The notes below the pieces were generated by a model. The model worked only from the letters and a program-made list of their open reading frames with translations, was not told the origin of the DNA and did not search any database. DNA of 64,000 nt from Glaciimonas sp. PAMC28666 (lineage in GTDB: Bacteria > Pseudomonadota > Gammaproteobacteria > Burkholderiales > Burkholderiaceae_D): contig NZ_CP070304.1 of NCBI RefSeq assembly GCF_016917355.1, forward strand, positions 3,100,001-3,164,000, given 5' to 3'. This document shows, in pieces, positions 37,032 to 45,506 of the stretch (within the stretch, counting starts at the first letter, position 1; every line of letters starts with the position of its first letter). The position numbers and the translations under genes are program-made.

Positions 37032-37232
37032 TTACGTCGGAGGGCGCTCCGTAAGACTCTTCTGCCAGACGTCCCGATAGCCAAAGGTAGGCGCTGGTAC
37101 TTCCTCCGCAAACCAAAAATCGGTAAAACTCACCACATGCGGAGTAAGGAACCAGTGAGCATAACCGTTGGCGTCAATTGCCCACCAACGCGCACTTTTC
37201 GGTGCTTCCTTCCAATCTACATGTTGATGCAT
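37032..37232 (-). CDS. Small conserved-looking protein, unknown function
   Basis: The ATG at 37232 is preceded by a perfect Shine-Dalgarno GGAGGTGA with five bases between, the best in this part of the window, and the product is 66 residues. The sequence is rich in Trp and aromatic residues (DWKEAPKSARWWAIDANGYA, HWFLTPHVVSFTDFWF). Short proteins of this kind (a WWAxDxNGxAxWF pattern) occur in phage and plasmid accessory DNA, but I cannot name the family. No signal peptide. It stands alone with a hairpin downstream. Confidence 0.7.
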   Translation of the reverse strand: MHQHVDWKEAPKSARWWAIDANGYAHWFLTPHVVSFTDFWFAEEVPAPTFGYRDVWQKSLTERPPT

Positions 37233-37713
37233 AGTAATCACCTCCATTTATTGTTGTCGATATAAGTTTGGACAAGCGAAGTCTTCCGGGGTTGCAGAGA
37301 TTTTTTGCTGCGCTATGGAAATGAATACTTTTTGGGCGAAGTGGCGGGCTAAAGCGATGCCTTCTAAAAAACAATAAAATTTGGGGCCGGTTGTCGAAAG
37401 GAGAACAACGCAATGAAGGTCTTTTGCCCGGAAACCTCAATCCCGCAACGTTTCTTAGCGCTTATTAATAAAAAATACCGCCATATGCCCGCCGGATGCC
37501 ATTTTTCATAGGGTCGTGTCATGGGGCTGTAATGCACATTGGTTATTATTCAGCCCTGCTTGCGCTTAGACGCACTACCGGGGCTGGCGGTCGGGAAACA
37601 TACCAGCACCAATTCAGAAGTCGAAGTCCGCAACGTTGCAGCTTTTTAGTACTTTGCGGACCTTTTGACGCCCGGCTTATTGAGGGGTTTTTGAAAAAAC
37701 CACTCGTAATGCG
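37233..37713. other. Intergenic region with no supported gene
   Basis: These 481 bp contain short open frames without ribosome sites. An 8-bp inverted repeat GTCCGCAA/TTGCGGAC (37626-37661) could form a hairpin with a 20-base loop on the plus strand. No promoter or RNA family is recognisable. Confidence 0.35.
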
Positions 37714-37908
37714 CTAGCGGTAGCCGCCTTCGCTAGGACCTTGGTCCGGGCTATGGTGGTCTCTGCCCTGATCATGATCTCCACCTGCGCCGTGGTTATA
37801 ATCTCCGCCTGCGCCGTGATTATAATCTCCGCCGCCCGGCCCCCACGGTTCCGCAACGCATCCTCCCAGAAGGGCGGCCAACACCAGCAAAATAGAAAGA
37901 CGTTTCAT
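37714..37908 (-). CDS. Small lipoprotein with Gly/His/Asp repeats
   Basis: The ATG at 37908 follows GGAG; the product is 64 residues. The N terminus is a lipoprotein signal (MKRLSILLVLAALLGGCVAE, Cys as lipidation site). The mature part is hydrophilic with the repeat GGDYNHGAGGDYNHGAGGDH and ends in Gly/Arg. The His/Asp content suggests possible metal binding, which is unproven. No family recognised. A direct repeat of 24 bp in the DNA underlies the peptide repeat. Confidence 0.72.
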   Translation of the reverse strand: MKRLSILLVLAALLGGCVAEPWGPGGGDYNHGAGGDYNHGAGGDHDQGRDHHSPDQGPSEGGYR

Positions 37909-38547
37909 GATGACTCCAAAGAGTTGTCTATAGTTGTTCGACGCTGGATTTGTTATTCGGTTCACAAGAAAGAGTCAATCTTCTGCAATAGATGTGTGTC
38001 CTGACCTCACCGCGGCGCATGCGTGCCATTTGGTCCGTAACAAGAGAAGCAAGTAATAAAATCTTCTGCCGGGAAGTTAACCGCAAGAGTTGTTTCGCAT
38101 TGGAGATTTAATGATTAACGAACGGCCGAGTGTGCGCCAAAAAATCATGAAAGTTTTACGCCTACTTCGCAGCGGCGGTGTGCGGCTTTGCAAGGTCAAT
38201 TAGTCGACTGATAATTTCAGTGCGGTTGAAATGAATACACCCCCTAATGGTGGGTTTTATCTTGTATTAAAAAACCTTTAGCAATGAATCGGATAAGGTC
38301 CCCCCGCTCTGCGAATTCGACGGAGGCTGGCCTAGCGTCAAAACGTATGCGCTTTTCGGGCGGCGTGGTGCAACAGCAATATGATGAGGGGATACTTTAA
38401 AAACTGTTGTGATCGTTCTTGATGGCAACACTTAAACGGTCAATGCTTCGGAAATTAAAATTGTAATGAGACCTCCTCACGGCCCCTTATTACGGTAAAG
38501 CAAGCGACTGAGCCGATTATCGAATCGCCTTCAGTTATTGAGAACGT
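37909..38547. other. Intergenic region with no supported gene
   Basis: I see no gene, RNA or terminator in these 639 bp. At 38018-38035 on the minus strand there is a partial RpoN-like sequence (TGGCACG then CATGCGCC) that lacks the TTGC half, so it is not called as a promoter. Confidence 0.35.
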
Positions 38548-38883
38548 CTACTGAGCTCCTTGGAACTCCCATCGGTTCATCGCAGTCGAGTTTGCCTGGG
38601 CACCAGCTGCATCGCTCGCTGCCTGAGCCATCGCACTTAAGCCAGGGGATCGCTGCTCGCGGGTTAACATAGTAATAAAAATGTCGGTATGTTTGAAACC
38701 ACCTTCGAGCGCGGCCTGGAGCACGTCGTCTATAAATATTCCGGTCCGCGTTTTAGCATCTCCTGTCAAAGCGGGATCGTCACTATAAAACATATTTCCA
38801 AGAAGCAACAATAGCCCCGCTGGAGTCATGTCGTAACCACCGCCGTTGTCAGTGAACATTTGAGGGGCATCCCTGATGATCAT
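38548..38883 (-). CDS. Hypothetical protein
   Basis: The ATG at 38883 follows AGGAAA at a good distance; the product is 111 residues. It starts MIIRDAPQMFTDNGGGYDMT and continues with the segments GLLLLLGNMFYSDDPAL and TGIFIDDVLQAALEGGFKHT, then an Ala-rich helix (SAMAQAASDAAGAQANSTAM). It has no signal peptide and no recognised family. The composition is like soluble helical proteins. It may be cotranscribed with the weak frame just upstream at 38906. Confidence 0.55.
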   Translation of the reverse strand: MIIRDAPQMFTDNGGGYDMTPAGLLLLLGNMFYSDDPALTGDAKTRTGIFIDDVLQAALEGGFKHTDIFITMLTREQRSPGLSAMAQAASDAAGAQANSTAMNRWEFQGAQ

Positions 38884-38905
38884 TATCAGTTTCCTATAAA
38901 TCATT

Positions 38906-39232
38906 TCAATATTCAGCTTCTCCCGGCGCTATACACACGGAAGAGACGAAGCTTACATTTCTTTCAAGAAATTCTACATGAGCCAGATGCAGTCGAGATG
39001 TGATACGCGGCACATCCCCATGGTTTTCTTTATGTTTATTAGCGATCAATAGTTCGTGGAAGTATTGATGTTGGGAAAGGTATACGATTTTGATTTGAAG
39101 GAGTTTGATCGGGAGCGAAGAAACCGGCTTTACGGAGGCTGATTTGGAGGTTTTTCTACGTGATGAATCACAGTAAAAACGGAGAAGAACAGAATAGAAA
39201 AAGTAATAACGCAATTCAGTAGGATTGCGCAA
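38906..39232 (-). CDS. Doubtful open frame of 108 residues
   Basis: This frame ends 22 bp before the hypothetical gene at 38548 and has the same direction. The product starts MRNPTELRYYFFYSVLLRFY and has no recognisable domain, no clear ribosome site and an unusual Ser/Lys-rich middle (SSRRKTSKSASVKP). The second half (LLIANKHKENHGDVPRITSR and following) reads more like a protein than the first. It may be a remnant. Confidence 0.25.
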   Translation of the reverse strand: MRNPTELRYYFFYSVLLRFYCDSSRRKTSKSASVKPVSSLPIKLLQIKIVYLSQHQYFHELLIANKHKENHGDVPRITSRLHLAHVEFLERNVSFVSSVCIAPGEAEY

Positions 39233-39357
39233 GGACGTTAATTAATGATGGTTAATAAATTAATTTAGCAGTTGGTACGCTGTTGTGTACCAAAGCTCGA
39301 CTGGCGCTCGGTCGTTTTGGATCAAGGCACCGCATGCAAATCAAGCGAATTGAAAAC

Positions 39358-39396
39358 AAAAAACCCGCACGCTCACGAGGAGAAATGCGGGTTTTT
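39358..39396 (-). terminator. Terminator of the tRNA-Met transcript
   Basis: On the minus strand arms AACCCGCA and TGCGGGTT enclose a 16-base loop and are followed by a run of T. It lies 30 bp after the 3' end of the tRNA gene. Confidence 0.85.
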
Positions 39397-39426
39397 GTAC
39401 GTCCCAGACTAGCTGGAACATGTTCA

Positions 39427-39503
39427 TGGTGGTGATAGGTGGATTTGAACCACCGACCCCAGCATTATGAGTGCTGTGCTCTAACCAACTGAGCTATATC
39501 ACC
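39427..39503 (-). tRNA. tRNA-Met (anticodon CAT, elongator)
   Basis: The 77-nt gene folds into a standard cloverleaf with acceptor arms GGTGATA/TATCACC, encoded CCA, D-arm AGCTCAGTTGGTTAGAGCA, anticodon stem CAGCA/TGCTG with loop CTCATAA, and T-arm GGTGG/TTCAAAT/CCACC. The anticodon CAT is at 39467-39469. The pattern GAGCACA then CTCATAATG and GGGGTC is that of elongator tRNA-Met; a lysidine-modified tRNA-Ile2 also has CAT but differs in its stems. It is followed by a terminator and lies directly before miaA in the genome. Confidence 0.93.
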
Positions 39504-39580
39504 AAAGAAGCCCGCTAGTATGATCTATCATCCCGATTGTTGTCAAGAGAATTGGGGGGCTGATTTTGGTAATTTTAGAC

Positions 39581-40552
39581 TTATTTGCGCTCGTTTTCGT
39601 TAAGGGCTTCAATAACTGTATCCAATACCGTCTTGGCAACGTTATTGCCGATGCAATCGATGACGATGCGGTCGGGCATTGCGCGTAGCCATGTTAGTTG
39701 GCGTTTGGCTAGCTGGCGCGTGGCGATGATGCCTTTTTCGCGCATTTCATTGAAATCGTAATGGCCGTCGAGATATTCCCAGGTCTGGCGATAGCCGACG
39801 CAGCGCATCGACGGTAATCCGAGATGCAGATCGCCCCGCGCACGCAGCGCTTCAACTTCGGCGACCAGTCCGCCGCCGTTGCTATCCAGCATCAGATCGA
39901 AGCGTTGGGTGATGCGGCCGTGCAAAACGCTGCGGTCGGACGGTTCCAGCGCAATGGGTAATGTCTCAAAGGGGAGTTGCGGCGGTGGCTTGTTGGTCAG
40001 CAGCGATGACATGGTTTGGCCGCTGAGTTCGATAATTTCGAGGGCGCGCTGGATACGCTGACTATCGTTCGGTTTCAGGCGTTCTGCGGTGACCGGGTCG
40101 AGTAACGCTAATTTTGCGTGCATGCCGGGGACGCCAATGATGGCGGCTTCGGCGTCCAGGCGGGCGCGCAGTGCCGGGTCGGCTTGCGGTAGCGTGTCGA
40201 GTCCGTCGCGCAGTGCTTTGAAGTAGAGCATGGTGCCGCCGACCATCAGTGCGAGCTTGCCGCGGGCATGAATTTGCGCGATTAACGCCAGCGTGTCGTC
40301 ACAAAACTGCATGGCTGAGTACGACTGCGCGGGGTCGATGATGTCAATCAGGTGGTGCGGAGCGGCGGCGCGTTCCGCGGTTGTCGGTTTGGCGGTGCCG
40401 ATATCCATGCCGCGATAGACCAGCGCGGAGTCGACCGAGATGATTTCGGAGGGAATATGGCGGGCGATCTCGAGCGCTGCGGCTGTTTTGCCAGAAGCGG
40501 TGGGTCCCATGATGGCGACCACGAGCGGAAGTTTTGGTGCGGATGAATGCAT
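39581..40552 (-). CDS. miaA: tRNA dimethylallyltransferase MiaA
   Basis: MiaA adds a dimethylallyl group to A37 of tRNAs that read codons starting with U; MiaB (20 kb upstream in this window) then methylthiolates the product. The 323-residue protein has the P-loop [16 protein letters not shown], the catalytic region [19 protein letters not shown], and [12 protein letters not shown], and further [16 protein letters not shown]. The C-terminal part has [18 protein letters not shown] and [16 protein letters not shown], the tRNA-binding family motifs. Length is normal. mutL lies just upstream in the same direction, as in many proteobacteria. Confidence 0.96.
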   Translation of the reverse strand: MHSSAPKLPLVVAIMGPTASGKTAAALEIARHIPSEIISVDSALVYRGMDIGTAKPTTAERAAAPHHLIDIIDPAQSYSAMQFCDDTLALIAQIHARGKLALMVGGTMLYFKALRDGLDTLPQADPALRARLDAEAAIIGVPGMHAKLALLDPVTAERLKPNDSQRIQRALEIIELSGQTMSSLLTNKPPPQLPFETLPIALEPSDRSVLHGRITQRFDLMLDSNGGGLVAEVEALRARGDLHLGLPSMRCVGYRQTWEYLDGHYDFNEMREKGIIATRQLAKRQLTWLRAMPDRIVIDCIGNNVAKTVLDTVIEALNENERK

Positions 40553-40692
40553 GCTTTGGGGATTCGAGTGACGTTATTGTTCGCATTCAGCAGGCGGTGT
40601 TGCTGTGCCCTTGAATGCCTGTAGGCCATGTGTTTGCGCACAATGCTTTCGCTTGCTATTTTCGGTTGATATCGTGCGCGCTGTTTCCCGCG

Positions 40693-42579
40693 CTATTGTC
40701 CGCGTAAAAAGAGTTTATCCAGATCGGACATGGCCAGTTGGCTCCAAGTGGGGCGGCCATGATTGCACTGGTCGGCGCGGTCGGTGGCTTCCATCTGGCG
40801 TAGCAATGCGTTCATTTCTGGCACGGTCAGGTGGCGGTTGGCACGCACGGCGGTGTGACAGGCAAGGGTGCCGAGCATTTCGTTGCGGCGTTCTACCAAT
40901 ACCCGCGATCCACCATATTCGCGTACGTCGCGCAACACGTCTCTTGCCAGCGTTTGGGCGTCGGCATTTTTTAGCAACGCGGGTATGGCACGCACGGCGA
41001 GTGTGGTCGGCGACATTGCTGCGATATCGAAGCCGAGTGCGTGCAGAATCTCCTGGTTTTCTTCGACGGTGCCGACCTCTACGCCATCGGCAAAAAATGT
41101 GACGGGAATGAGTAATGGCTGGACCTGCATGGCGTTGTCATCCAGCGCATCTTTGAGCTGTTCGTACAAAATCCGCTCATGCGCGGCATGCATGTCGACC
41201 AACACCAATCCCTTGGCGTTTTGCGCGAGGATGTAGATGCCGTGCAGTTGGGCCAGCGCAAACCCGAGTGGAAATTCATCGTGGGCGTTGTACTGGGACG
41301 AGCCTGGCAGTCCAAAACTGGGAGTCGTAGCGGGCGAAATGGAGGTTGGGCCACCAAACAACGCACCGTATTGCGCGGCCGATTGCGCCACACCGGCAGG
41401 TGTATTTCCCCTAAATTGGCCGCCAAACGTCGTTTGTTGATGTGGCTGGGGCTGCGGCTGGGTAAGCAGTGGCGATTGCGGTTGCAAAATAGCCTGCAGG
41501 TGTTCGGCGGAGCCGCGCATCCAGGGCATTGCGCCACTTGGTGCAGGTATCGGTGCGGGCGTGGTGCCGAATGATGTTGCCGAAGTGAGTGCCAACGCCC
41601 GATTGACTGCGTGATAAATGAATTGGTGAATCGATCGACTATCGCGAAATCGGACTTCGATTTTGGAGGGATGAACGTTAACGTCGACTAGCGCTGGGTC
41701 GAGATCCAATGCCAGCACATAAGACGGAAAGCGATCGCCGTGCAATACATCTTGATAGGCGGCGCGGACCGCATGCATCAGCACCTTATCGCGCACGAAG
41801 CGTCCATTAACATAAAAGTACTGCGCGTCCCCACGCGCTTTGGAGGCAGTCGGCAGGCCGACGAAGCCATGCAGGCGCAGAGTGCCAGCGCTTTCGTCCA
41901 GCGCTAATCTGGCATCCGCGAACTCGCTGCCTAATATAGTGGCGCTGCGTTTTGCGCCTTCGGTCGCCATCCAGTGATCAACGGTTTTACCGTTGTGTGT
42001 CAGCGAGAAGGCGACATCGGGGCGTGACAATGCGATACGGCGTACCACTTCGCCGCAATGGCCATATTCAGTTTGGTCGGATTTCAGAAACTTGCGGCGC
42101 GCGGGGGTATTGAAATATAAATCCTGCACATTGACCGTGCTGCCGTGTCCGCCGGAGGAGGGCGTCACTACCAGCGTGCTGCCATCGATTTCGGACGCGT
42201 GGGCCGCCTCGGCTGTGCGCGACGTCAGTGTCATTTGTGACACTGAGGCAATCGAGGCGAGTGCTTCACCGCGGAAACCAAGCGTTGCGACATTCTCAAG
42301 ATCGTTCAGCGATGTGATTTTTGAGGTGGCATGGCGCGCCAAGGCTAACGGCAATTGTTCGGGGGAAATGCCGCGTCCGTTGTCGGTAATCGAAATGCGC
42401 TTGATGCCGCCTTGTTCGAGGCGCACGGTAATCTGGGTTGCCCCGGCATCTAGCGCGTTCTCTAATAGTTCTTTAACAACTGCGGATGGCCTTTCCACTA
42501 CCTCGCCCGCGGCAATCTGCGAAATAAGGTTGTCAGGAAGAGCTTGGATAGGGCGAAGGGAGGGCAATGGTGCATTCAT
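40693..42579 (-). CDS. mutL: DNA mismatch repair protein MutL
   Basis: MutL links mismatch recognition by MutS to strand cleavage. The 628-residue protein has the GHKL ATPase N domain with LISQIAAGEVVERPSAVVKE, NALDAGATQITVRL, ITDNGRGISPEQL and the lid TLGFRGEALASIASVSQMTL. A Pro/Gln/Thr-rich linker (about residues 350-430) is followed by the dimerisation domain (LVDMHAAHERILYE and ACHTAVRANRHLTVPEMNAL). The zinc-site motif DQHAxxE of endonuclease-type MutL is replaced by VDMHAAHERI and a clear nuclease motif is not evident, consistent with a MutH-independent or reduced function being uncertain. It is followed by miaA. Confidence 0.95.
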   Translation of the reverse strand: MNAPLPSLRPIQALPDNLISQIAAGEVVERPSAVVKELLENALDAGATQITVRLEQGGIKRISITDNGRGISPEQLPLALARHATSKITSLNDLENVATLGFRGEALASIASVSQMTLTSRTAEAAHASEIDGSTLVVTPSSGGHGSTVNVQDLYFNTPARRKFLKSDQTEYGHCGEVVRRIALSRPDVAFSLTHNGKTVDHWMATEGAKRSATILGSEFADARLALDESAGTLRLHGFVGLPTASKARGDAQYFYVNGRFVRDKVLMHAVRAAYQDVLHGDRFPSYVLALDLDPALVDVNVHPSKIEVRFRDSRSIHQFIYHAVNRALALTSATSFGTTPAPIPAPSGAMPWMRGSAEHLQAILQPQSPLLTQPQPQPHQQTTFGGQFRGNTPAGVAQSAAQYGALFGGPTSISPATTPSFGLPGSSQYNAHDEFPLGFALAQLHGIYILAQNAKGLVLVDMHAAHERILYEQLKDALDDNAMQVQPLLIPVTFFADGVEVGTVEENQEILHALGFDIAAMSPTTLAVRAIPALLKNADAQTLARDVLRDVREYGGSRVLVERRNEMLGTLACHTAVRANRHLTVPEMNALLRQMEATDRADQCNHGRPTWSQLAMSDLDKLFLRGQ

Positions 42580-42897
42580 TTATCGATTATACCGAACCCC
42601 CGGGCCTGATTCTTGTCTGGAGTAAGGGTTCTTATTTTTTCTCGGTTTTTTAATAATGATGCAATGTTGTGCAAACGTCATTAATAGGGCTTTGTCGGTC
42701 CGCTGTGGGCACAAACGTGGGTTTATTCTGACTTTCACCGGCGCAGACCGGTAAGAGAGTTTCAGCTGCGGCTGATTGTCGATCTTTTCGCGCATGAACG
42801 ATCGTCTACTGGTAATCCGTAAGCGGTTTTTTTTATTAATATTGGCTTTTTCGGCGGACCGGGTAGTGTATTATTTCGCGCAACCATTAGGAGAGTT
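42580..42897. other. Divergent promoter region of mutL and dedA
   Basis: This 318-bp gap separates the divergent mutL and dedA genes. AGGAGAG before the dedA ATG is the ribosome site. No palindrome or RNA element stands out. A TATTAT at 42869 might be a -10 hexamer, but the nearest -35-like TTGGCT is 21 bp away. Confidence 0.4.
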
Positions 42898-43548
42898 ATG
42901 GACTTTATGCAATTCCTCGACGTGATTTTGCACGTCGACAAATCCTTAGGATTCTTGATTAAGGAATATGGCACCTTAATCTACATGGTGTTGTTTTTAA
43001 TTGTCTTTTGCGAAACGGGCTTGGTGGTATTTCCATTTCTGCCGGGGGACACTTTGCTGTTTATCGGCGGCGCATTTTGCGCGATGGGCGAAATGAATAT
43101 CTGGGCGCTGATGGGTTTGCTGATCCTCGCTGCAACCACCGGCAATACCCTGAATTATTGGATCGGCAGCAAGATAGGGGAAAAAGTATACTCCCATGAT
43201 TATCGATGGCTGGACCAACATGCACTGCAAAAAACACATGCTTTCTACGAGCATCATGGCGGTAAAACAATCATTTTGTCGCGCTTTGTTCCCATCGTGC
43301 GCACTTTCGCGCCATTCGTGGCTGGCGTGTCGAAGATGACGTTTTCGAAATTCCAGTTATTTAATATTGTTGGTGCGTTGTTGTGGGTAGTGGGCTTGGT
43401 ATCGGCAGGATATTTCTTTGGAAACATGCCTATCATTCGTGATCATTTAAATACGATTGTCTTGCTCGGCGTTGGAGCGGCGATCATCCCGGTGGCATTG
43501 GGTGGAATCTGGAAATTGTATCGCAAGTTCAGAAGGCAGCAGGCGTAA
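42898..43548 (+). CDS. DedA-family membrane protein
   Basis: DedA/SNARE-associated proteins are inner-membrane proteins with a role in lipid carrier recycling and membrane homeostasis. The 216-residue protein has four to five membrane segments. The family motif is FVPIVRTFAPFVAGVSKMTF with the conserved Arg and the nearby Gly. Earlier are CETGLVVFPFLPGDTLLFIG (conserved acidic and Pro residues) and the amphipathic GNTLNYWIGSKIGEKVYSHD. A ribosome site AGGAGAG precedes the ATG. The gene is monocistronic, followed by a terminator shared with the convergent amiC. Confidence 0.94.
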   Translation: MDFMQFLDVILHVDKSLGFLIKEYGTLIYMVLFLIVFCETGLVVFPFLPGDTLLFIGGAFCAMGEMNIWALMGLLILAATTGNTLNYWIGSKIGEKVYSHDYRWLDQHALQKTHAFYEHHGGKTIILSRFVPIVRTFAPFVAGVSKMTFSKFQLFNIVGALLWVVGLVSAGYFFGNMPIIRDHLNTIVLLGVGAAIIPVALGGIWKLYRKFRRQQA

Positions 43549-43571
43549 GCCTTACCGCCGGTCTAAAGTAT

Positions 43572-43609
43572 AAAAAGGGCAGGACGCTGATATGCGTGCT
43601 GCCCTTTTC
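43572..43609. terminator. Terminator between dedA and amiC
   Basis: Arms AAAAGGGCAG and CTGCCCTTTT flank an inner ACGC/GCGT pair and a short loop. The A-tract and T-tract on opposite sides let it serve both convergent genes. Confidence 0.9.
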
Positions 43610-43660
43610 ACGTTTTGGTCCTGCACCCTTTGCGGTGAGCAGAACTAAGCCCCTGCAGGG

Positions 43661-45016
43661 TCAGGTCATCTGATTCTTCGACAACGGCGGGTTGTGTGAG
43701 AAATACTTCTTGATGCCGGTTAATATCGCGTCCGCCATTTTGTCCTGATAGGCGTTATCAGTCAGTTTGGCTTCTTCCTCCGGATTGGAGATGAAGGCGG
43801 TTTCAATCAGAATGCTCGGGATATCGGGCGCTTTTAATACCGCAAAACCGGCTTGTTCAACCGATCCTTTGTGCAGCTTGTTGATACCGCCAATTTCACC
43901 CAATACAGCGCTGGCAAGTTTCATGCTGTCGTTGATTTGTGCCGTGGTGGACAAATCGAGCAGAACGCTGGCAAGTTGCTTGTCATGACTTTTGATATTT
44001 ACCCCACCGATCAAATCCGAAGCGTTTTCCCGGTTGGCCATCCAGCGTGCCGCAGTCGAGGTGGCACCTTTTTCAGACAAGGCAAACACGGATGAACCAC
44101 GCGCAGTTGGTGTTACGAAGGCATCGGCGTGAATGGAGACGAATAGGTCAGCCTGAACTTTACGGGCCTTTTGCACACGCATTCCCAGGGGGACAAAGAA
44201 ATCGGCATCACGCGTCAGCATGACCCGCATATTCGGTTGCTGCTCAATTTTGGCCTTGAGGCGTTTGGCGATGGAGAGGACGATATCCTTTTCATGATTA
44301 CCGCGACTGCCGGTTGCACCAGGGTCTTCACCGCCATGACCGGGGTCAAGTGCGATGGTGATCATGCGCGTCATGGTTGGCGATTTCTCAAGTTTTCGCT
44401 CCGCTTTGGGATCAACCCTTGCCACCGGTGGTGGTTCTGGTGGCGGTTGCAAGGGCACTGGCTTGGTGACCGCGACTGGCGGTACGATTTCACCCGGCTC
44501 AGCGGTTGGCCATTCACCCTTCTGGATCATCATCGCAATCGGATCTGGCGGCACCAACGGATACAAATCGAATACCAAACGATATTTGTAGTTGCCAATC
44601 GGGTCCAATGTAAAGACTTGCGGCACGACCTGATCTTTCAGATCGAACACCAGGCGGACCACATTCGGGCGATTTTGACCGACCCGAACCTGTTTAATGT
44701 AAGGATCGTTGGATTGAATCTTGGCAACCAGTTCTTTCAGGGCCGGATTCAGTTCAATTCCCTCGATATCAACGACCATCCGGGCAGGATTTTGCACCAG
44801 GAAATGGGTCGCTTTTAGCTCGACATCGTTTTCTAGCGTGACGCGCGTATAGTCGTCAGCAGGCCATACCCGCACCGCAAGAATTTGTGCCGCGCGTGCT
44901 GATTGCGAGGTCAGGGGCGCGACCACTGATATAAGTAGCGTTCCGCCCGCTTTAAGGATGGTACGACGGCTTTTGGATTTTAGAGGTTTGGTGCAAATTT
45001 CAGTCGAGCGAGACAT
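43661..45016 (-). CDS. amiC: N-acetylmuramoyl-L-alanine amidase AmiC (Tat-exported)
   Basis: AmiC cleaves the amide bond between muramic acid and the peptide stem to separate daughter cells; it acts at the septum. The 451-residue protein starts with a twin-arginine signal (KSRRTILKAGGTLLISVV, cleavage near ARA). The N-terminal AMIN domain follows (about residues 45-150: ARAAQILAVRVWPADDYTRV, VDIEGIELNPALKELV), then a Pro-rich linker, then the amidase_3 domain with the zinc sites ALDPGHGGEDPGATG, DLFVSIHADAFV and the catalytic ETAFISNPEEE. The N-terminal region overlaps tsaE by 37 bp, which suggests coupling. Confidence 0.95.
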   Translation of the reverse strand: MSRSTEICTKPLKSKSRRTILKAGGTLLISVVAPLTSQSARAAQILAVRVWPADDYTRVTLENDVELKATHFLVQNPARMVVDIEGIELNPALKELVAKIQSNDPYIKQVRVGQNRPNVVRLVFDLKDQVVPQVFTLDPIGNYKYRLVFDLYPLVPPDPIAMMIQKGEWPTAEPGEIVPPVAVTKPVPLQPPPEPPPVARVDPKAERKLEKSPTMTRMITIALDPGHGGEDPGATGSRGNHEKDIVLSIAKRLKAKIEQQPNMRVMLTRDADFFVPLGMRVQKARKVQADLFVSIHADAFVTPTARGSSVFALSEKGATSTAARWMANRENASDLIGGVNIKSHDKQLASVLLDLSTTAQINDSMKLASAVLGEIGGINKLHKGSVEQAGFAVLKAPDIPSILIETAFISNPEEEAKLTDNAYQDKMADAILTGIKKYFSHNPPLSKNQMT

Positions 45017-45465
45017 TGATTACCTTTATCAGTTGCGCCGCACAATTTTACATCACGGCCATCTCCCGAGACGCTGAGAATGACGTTTATGTCGGGTGTT
45101 GGCAATATATTTTCTGCTTTTTCCGGCCATTCGACGATGCAGATATTGGTTTCATTAAAATGCTCGCGGAAACCAGCTTCCAGAAATTCTTCCGGACTTC
45201 CCATACGATACAGATCAAAATGCATCACTTCGACCAGTTGTTGATTAATATTGACGGTATAAGGTTCAACCAGCGTATAAGTTGGGCTCTTGACGTGACC
45301 GGTATAGCCGGCGGCATGCAACAAGGCGCGGGTCAGCGCCGTTTTGCCGGCTCCGAGGTCGCCGTGCAAATAAATGCTCAGTCCAGCGACCAGCGCCCGC
45401 GATAATGCTGCACCGAGGGCCAAAGTACCTGCTTCGTCATGTAGATGGAAGGTGTAGTCTTGCAT
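44980..45465 (-). CDS. tsaE: tRNA threonylcarbamoyladenosine biosynthesis ATPase TsaE
   Basis: TsaE is the P-loop ATPase of the TsaBDE complex that makes t6A37 in tRNAs reading ANN codons. From the ATG at 45465 the protein is 161 residues. It has Walker A YLHGDLGAGKTALTRALLHA, the segment VKSPTYTLVEPY and HFDLYRMGSPEEFLEAGF (with the conserved Asp). The end is CIVEWPEKAENILP, a typical TsaE closing motif. A longer frame to 45516 lacks family similarity. It is divergent from queG and overlaps amiC; the order tsaE-amiC is common. Confidence 0.94.
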   Translation of the reverse strand: MQDYTFHLHDEAGTLALGAALSRALVAGLSIYLHGDLGAGKTALTRALLHAAGYTGHVKSPTYTLVEPYTVNINQQLVEVMHFDLYRMGSPEEFLEAGFREHFNETNICIVEWPEKAENILPTPDINVILSVSGDGRDVKLCGATDKGNQCLARLKFAPNL

Positions 45466-45506
45466 CTCGTAAATTAGTCCTATGTCATTAAAGAGTTGAT
45501 GTCCCG

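Noticed and set aside
38018-38035. RpoN-like sequence upstream of the small lipoprotein
   Set aside because: The -24 half TGGCACG fits but the -12 half is CGCC instead of TTGC.
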